From the NCBI GenBank assembly GCA_020091685.1, contig CM034591.1, positions 27,433,312-27,497,311 on the forward strand: a stretch of 64,000 bases of DNA, read 5' to 3'. Within the stretch, counting starts at the first letter, position 1, and each line of letters opens with the position of its first letter. Both the position numbers and the translations under genes were made by a program. The notes under the pieces are model-generated. The model worked only from the letters and a program-made list of their open reading frames with translations, had not been told where the DNA came from and ran no database searches. Of the stretch, positions 48,955 through 64,000 are shown in pieces. This DNA is from Lutjanus erythropterus (lineage: Eukaryota > Chordata > Actinopteri > Lutjaniformes > Lutjanidae).

Positions 48955-49560
48955 ATGGCAGTCAGCACACCTCCAGTTTGGAGAAGCAGCAAGTGTAGGA
49001 AGCTAAGCAATGTATAGCAGCAAAACATATTTTAGCCACCTAAAAAAAATCAATGTCAGTATAGGTGTACACTATGTTTAGAATATTTTCATTGCTTTAC
49101 CTTGGTAGCAGACAGAATTTTCAGATGGGAAACGGCCATTATATAAGCCAAATATCACTCTCTGCAAAGTCACCAGACTCCACTGGTGAAATGAGTAATT
49201 TTACAATGCAGAACGCAGGAGTTGCTGGTCTACCACGGCCTTGAGTTGTTAGTTTGTATTATTGTGTAGGGTATTGTGCAGTGCAGGGTAAAATTACTGG
49301 TTTCACCTATGTGGTCTGGTTAGTTTACTCTGGCTTGTATAACCGTCAGAGAAGGCGGTCTGATGGCAAAATAAAGAGGTGAAAATATTCTAAATATAGC
49401 ATACACATAAAATTATATAGAGTTTTGGCCTTTTTTAAGTGCCTAAAGTATATTTTGCTGCTGACCCTATAGATTAATACCTTATGTAGTACACCCCCAC
49501 TTCAGATAATCTACTATCGACTATCTCTTGAAATCACCAGTGTTCTATGTTTAAAAAAGA
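48955..49560. mobile_element. Nonautonomous element with about 100-bp inverted repeats
   Basis: The left block AGCAGCAAAACATATTTTAG ... GTTTAGAATATTTTCATTGC (49015-49095) is mirrored on the right by GTGAAAATATTCTAAATATA ... AAAGTATATTTTGCTGCTGA (49380-49465). The two halves surround a short unique core with no transposase. Outer flanks (CACCTCCAGTTTGGAGAAGC and ACACCCCCACTTCAGATAATC) belong to a family common in percomorph fish. Exact ends were not resolved. Confidence 0.65.
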
Positions 49561-51639
49561 AGCAACTTAATAAACTGTCTATCTTCAGATGCAGTAGCAC
49601 GAGTGCAGATGTTTTTCTTAACTAAAATTAAATTCCTGCTTACTTGTCATGCTGTAGAAAGTTTGAGCCTTGTGTATTTCTTGTTCGGGGTCAGAGGCAG
49701 TATTGACCATTTCCCTTCTTTTCTGCACACTTATGTTGTTTTAAACCCTGAGTTAACCAGAGATTGATCTGAAAGAATGGGTGTATTTGGGGACTACCAT
49801 CCGTCATAGCGGCTGAAAGGGTTGTTTTCTCCTGGCCCTGTCACTTTTGATGAATCCCCGCTAAAGACTCCACTGGGGAAGGCATGGCCAGCATTTCCCT
49901 TGGCTCAGAGGAGCTGCACTTCTTTAACTCTGGTTTTTGGCAAGCTCCTTTAAATTGTGCTACAACCTTTTGTCCAAGTAGTACATTATTTTAGATTGTG
50001 TTTGTTTGTAGTGGGTGGACCACAGAAGGCTTTTCAAGTTGTTGTGGGAGTAATTAATTCTCTTTGCTACTATTTTGAAGTCAGCTCTGTGGACATCCTC
50101 TGAATGTCTGGGTGTTCCTCAGGGGCTCGGATCTGCCTTTGCGCTCCTTTATTTCCAAGAATAGAGCGAGTCAGAGAGCACTTTATTTTAACCAAGACCA
50201 CAAACCACCCAGATGAATCTGTGTTTAGCTTTTCGGGGCATTTGTAAGATTATGACCATTGTAATGGTTGGTATCACATACAGTTGGACTGTAAGAATGT
50301 CTTACAGTGCTTGTTTCACAAAAACTGGGAAAATGGTGTTTCGTGGTACTACAAAGGGTCCTTGTCAGATGGCCAACAACTTCTGTTGCTTTTGAAAACC
50401 AACAATCCGATATTTTCAGCTGACAACATGCTGTACGAACAAGTTCTGTTCAAGCAGGAAATGTCAAAATGACAGATCAGTTAAAAAACTCTCCCACAGG
50501 TTAAAAAGGTTGGACAGTTTAAAGGCGCATGTGTTGGCAGGTCATCTGTCATGGTTCAGGGTTTTATTTGTTTCTTGCTTTATTTTGAAGTTCTTTTCCT
50601 TTCTCTTGTTTCTGCTGTTTTTCCTTCCTGTGTTTTCCCCTCCTTTTTTGATTACCTACCTCTAATTATTTTTCTCTTTCTTAGTTGCTGCCTTACATGC
50701 CACTTCATCTTTGTGTCGAGTGTCCTAGTGTTTTCATACGTTTCCTCATGGTTTTTGGACTTTCTTTAGATTTCATGGGCATTATTTCTGCTTCTGGAAC
50801 TTCTGGATTTGTTTGCCATTGTTTTTGAATGTTCCTGAATGTTCACTATTCAGTCACACTGTAATCATTGCACTAAACACTGCAGCATCTGTAGAGCTAC
50901 AGCAAGGACTCCTTAAACTTAAATTAGGAAGGGCACAAATATGTGACTTAAAAGGTTACTGACAGATACATTTGTGACATTGTGCAATAAAAACAGCGAA
51001 AGGAGCCTCTGTTAACACCACTTCAGCAATTTGCCAGCTTATTTCATCACTCTACAGTGACCTAAGACTCTTATCATTTTTTCCTTCCCTTTGCCCATTT
51101 GTAGTGTCCCTCCTCCACCCTCCCACCACTTCTCTTTAAGTTGAACAAGGGTCACTAACATTTTCTGGAATCCTAGACGAATATTCCAGATGGTGGTGAC
51201 AGAAACTAGCTAACACTCTTCACCTCTCAGCATCACTCCTGGCCTGCTATCTCAAAATTAACCTACTTTGTGAAAGTAATTCACGGCTGCATGATTTATC
51301 ATTATCCACCAAGTTGTGGTGGTGGTGCGGTAAAGGTGTCAAATGGGCCGTTAGTTCTGGGGTAAAGAAAGTCCTTTGAATGGACAGACAGCTTGAGACT
51401 GACACTGAATGTAGTATAATGTGGTAAACTTGGAAAGGACCATGTGATTGGTTGCATGTGGGACAATTTGATCTTTTGTCTGAAGGTAATCTTGCATACT
51501 GCTGGACCAATCAGCCTTAAAATTTTTGTGTGCACATTTTTGACCGTATGCTCAGATTGATTGAAAAATCTAACCTACCTACCAACTGCTAGGCTAAAAC
51601 AAGGCTTACCTACCAGCAGTTACTAGGAATAACTACTTG

Positions 51640-51905
51640 CATGTAACTAGTAACATGTAATTAAATTATAAAATAAATGTAATTTTAATCTGTTACTGAG
51701 AAAAAATATGCAATAAATTATAGTTACTAATTATATGTTTAGTGATTAGAAAGGGGTTGAATCCAGATATTATTTTCAGGTTGCTTGGCAGAGATCTGCA
51801 CTCTATGGATTTGCACATCACCAATTTTGTGCAAACTTGACTTGATAAACATGAACACAGGCAGCTGTTCTGTAGTTCAAGATCTCCAATAGGATGTTTT
51901 TGTGT
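51640..51905 (+). repeat. Dispersed repeat, copy 3 of 3
   Basis: The longest of three related copies: ACTAGTAACATGTAATTAAA at the left, GAAAGGGGTTGAATCCAG in the middle, then GGCAGAGATCTGCACTC and GGCAGCTGTTCTGTAG at the right. Confidence 0.65.
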
Positions 51906-52257
51906 AATATTTCATAATCTGTAATATACCAATATGTAACCACCTTTTAAACTAGCACACTAAGGCTAACAGTGAAATGTCCAGGTTTCAAGAGCACTCT
52001 GATCTCATCACAGGTCAACAATACCAGACTGTTATGCAATACTGAATGAAGCTATATATTTTTTAAAACTGCTTTGTGACACAAAGTCACTGTTTCAAGC
52101 TTTTAAGGAGGAACTCGACTGCTGATATGACAAATATAATAATGTTAAAAGATCCACAGCAGCTGTCCTGAATTTATAGGCATATTCCAAGTTACTGCAT
52201 TCCTGTAGCTCCACATTGAGTTTAGCTTGAGTTAAGGTCAAAACCTCTATCTCCTAT

Positions 52258-52258
<1 letters not shown>

Positions 52259-52294
<36 letters not shown>
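52259..52294. repeat. (CA)n microsatellite
   Basis: About 18 uninterrupted CA units, 1.4 kb upstream of the wt1 start codon. Likely polymorphic. Confidence 0.97.
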
Positions 52295-52297
<3 letters not shown>

Positions 52298-53543
52298 CTC
52301 CCCCTCTCCTTGACTAATAAATAATTATCCTTTTGTGTGATATGGCTTTGCTCCAAGGCCATGAAGTTTATGTGAGCTGCTTTTAGCAAAACAGTGCGGT
52401 TTCCAAAATGGGAAAATTCAGAGCACACTTTCTGCATGTTGTACCATTTTTACACTTTCAGTACATGTAATAATTAATTAATCTTTATATTAATTCTTTA
52501 TATCTATATGTGTGGTTTGGAGTATGCGTAATCATTACTTTGCTGTACACGTTCAGGTAACCAGAATTCTTTGATGCACTCACAGAGGACATGGAATATT
52601 TAAATTTTAGACTGGAAAGGATGTTTATATACATCTATACATTGTTTTTTAGGAAAATGTTGCACATTATGCCTTTAAATATGTTTCTGACAGGTCTTAA
52701 AAATGGATTGGATTAAGAGGTTAACATTATTTTTATAAAGTTATATTAACTTCAGCCTTGCTTTTAAATGTTTTTGGGAAGAATTTATCTCGTTCATGCT
52801 ATAAAAACTACAAAATATAACCAGTATGGAACCAATAACCACTACCAGTTGAATGTTGTAAGCAGAAGAATTCCTCTTAGGGAAATTACTTGTTTTCGCT
52901 CTGTTGTTTTTTACACACACATGCCTGAAATACATACACGTGTAATTGTAATGTAATTGTACACGTCTGTCTGTATAGATGTGAAACGTCTTAAATTGCA
53001 CTCATAATGGTCTTTAAAAGGTGTTTAAGAAGCCTTATATTTAATTAAAACCTGCAGAAATCTTGTAATTATAATTACTCATGTCCTGTGTCATGTTTTA
53101 ATTCCGTCAGTACAGTTAATCATTTTCAGAAAAATTACACAAAAACACCTCTGTCCTCTTATTCACACATACTTACACAAACATTTTGATATGAGCAACA
53201 CTTGAACTTGTACAAAGAATGAAGAGCACCACCCGCTCATACAAATGTGATGTTAGTCAGAATCTACTCAGAAGAAGGGCTGTCTGTGCTGGCCCAGCCA
53301 AGGCAGGGGAGTCATCTTCTCAGCCTCCTCTCGCTCCTCCCCCTGTCCAATTAGTTACACAGTATTTGAGGCTTCAGGAGAGTAAGGAAAGTCAGACATT
53401 ATAGAGACAGAGGGACAAGGCACTGTTACCCTCACACACTCCCACTGCAGATACCACGGAGGTTGAGACTTGGCATCCAGATTTGATCATCATCTCTCAT
53501 TCATCTCTTTTCATCATTCAGTTCATCGCTTGTGGTTGGAAAA

Positions 53544-53662
53544 ATGGCTTCTCTAGTGTATTGTGACTACTGATGTTTGTTTCTGCAGAAGAGTTCGCTC
53601 CATGCTCTTTGTTTCTTCAGGTGGTCTTTCTGTTAAACTTTCAGGAGTTCATTCCCGTGTGA
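53544..53662 (+). promoter_or_regulatory. Two overlapping upstream ORFs in the wt1 leader
   Basis: ATG at 53544 (AAAATGG context) opens a 9-codon frame, MASLVYCDY, stopping at TGA 53571-53573. The next ATG (53573-53575) shares its A with that stop, in the TGATG arrangement, and opens a 29-codon frame ending TGA 53660-53662. Both precede the wt1 ATG. They matter only if the transcript begins upstream of 53544 and this segment is not spliced out; neither can be read from sequence. Confidence 0.4.
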
Positions 53663-53720
53663 CTTTTTAATCTACTGGAATACCATCTCTCCATCTTTGG
53701 ACCGTCTCCAACCACCTTAA

Positions 53721-63104
<9,384 letters not shown>

Positions 63105-64000
63105 GCAGCAAGAGGAGGAGGAGGACGAAGAGGAAGGTGACAATATGTTGTGCCAGCTAGTAGAGAAGGATGCTGGAGCTTGGTCAGCGGTTATGGTGCC
63201 TTGCCAGACTCACTGAAGTGGTGAGCACAGCTGATGCCTTGCCTCCCTCAGCCAGCCGACACCAAGAGATGATCCTGGAGATCTCCAAGATGCACCTCAA
63301 AGAGCACTCTGGTTATCTGATATTAAAACTCAGACTGAGGGGGTACAAACCCCAGTAATCCTGAGCCAAGAAGAAGATTTTTTTTAAGTGTAATGAGGAA
63401 AATGTTGATACACTATTTTGGATATTTTAGTACACTTGCACTGGCTTCTTTTTTATTGTCAAAATTGTGTCACTTTGAAAATGTGCTGGACATTGTAAAC
63501 TGGATTTAGGAAATGGACAACATGTCTTTTTTTGGCCATTAAGTTGAACACAGAGAATCTTCTTACATCAAACATGATATTCACGAAAAATGCTTTGTAT
63601 ATATGTGATGTATTTGCTTACCTTTATAGACATTCCTTTTGTATTTTCTGTGTTTTTGTACGTTTATAAAATGTTGACTCACACCGTTTTACGAAGAGTT
63701 GGTGATTGTGTGCGAGAGAGAAAGAAGAGGTGTTGGCGTTGTCAGGTTAAGCGGCCACCTATGAATGGTGGAGGTGGTGGTGGTGGTGGAGGGGCGTGAG
63801 GAGGCGGGGTGACAGACAGTGAAACAGCACCCCACTGTGACTCTGACAGGGTGCAGGTCTCACCCTCCTAAATCTCCAACACACATCTTCATAACTAGGA
63901 ACATCTGGAGCCCGGTAAATCTCATTAGAAAAGACACATACCTCAGTGTCAGCTGGCTGTACTTCACTGACTGGCCCCTTCTGCAGAGGCTGGGCCCCAT
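63105..64000 (+). other. wt1: wt1 3' untranslated region, runs off the window
   Basis: Follows the wt1 stop TGA at 63102-63104. Begins with GAGGAGGAGGAGGACGAAGAGG, and has a GGT/GGA-rich run at 63767-63792 that could form a G-quadruplex in RNA. No AATAAA was seen before the end of the window (an ATTAAA occurs near 63323), so the main polyadenylation site probably lies beyond 64000. Confidence 0.6.

Noticed and set aside
52222-52437. ORF with alternating Cys-Val run
   Set aside because: Simple translation of the CA microsatellite.

Overview
The window is nuclear DNA from a ray-finned fish. The fish is most likely a percomorph teleost, judging from small multi-exon vertebrate genes, AT-rich spacers, CA/TG microsatellites, several Tc1-like transposons and short inverted-repeat families that I recognise as typical of percomorph genomes. 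Four protein-coding genes can be read exon by exon. Their order and orientation match human 11p13 around WT1: qser1 (minus, 887-15750), prrg4 (minus, 20910-25170), eif3m (minus, 31227-38365) and wt1 (plus, 53724-63104). Human 11p13 carries CCDC73 between PRRG4 and EIF3M, but I see no recognisable ccdc73 in the matching 25.2-31.2 kb interval. The pairing with eif3m, prrg4 and qser1 rather than pax6 suggests this is the teleost wt1b co-orthologue; that is an inference.

Layout. 1-886 is the qser1 3' untranslated region. 887-15750 holds 13 qser1 coding exons (1671 codons plus stop) with a repeat-rich first intron. 15751-20909 holds the qser1 5' region, a decayed Tc1-like element (17339-18822) and other repeats. 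20910-25170 is prrg4, with a likely one-base frameshift near its C-terminal PPxY motif and a transposon-within-transposon in an intron. 25171-31226 is spacer dominated by a hAT-like repeat and one possible orphan exon. 31227-38365 is eif3m, 11 coding exons and 375 residues, with a fresh-looking hAT-type insertion in intron 1. 38366-53723 is the spacer upstream of wt1, with a tRNA-derived SINE, a second Tc1-like element with long terminal repeats, three copies of one dispersed repeat and another possible orphan exon. 53724-63104 is wt1 (nine coding exons, four zinc fingers, the conserved KTS alternative donor); its 3' untranslated region runs to the window end.

The four genes are conserved neighbours rather than a pathway. 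Qser1 is a chromatin-associated regulator, Prrg4 a membrane Gla protein, Eif3m a core translation-initiation subunit and Wt1 a kidney and gonad transcription factor. I found no novel multi-gene system. The best leads are the prrg4 frameshift, upstream ORFs that end on or abut start codons (qser1, wt1), two orphan candidate exons with good splice signals, and a nested inverted-repeat insertion with a CAG target duplication.
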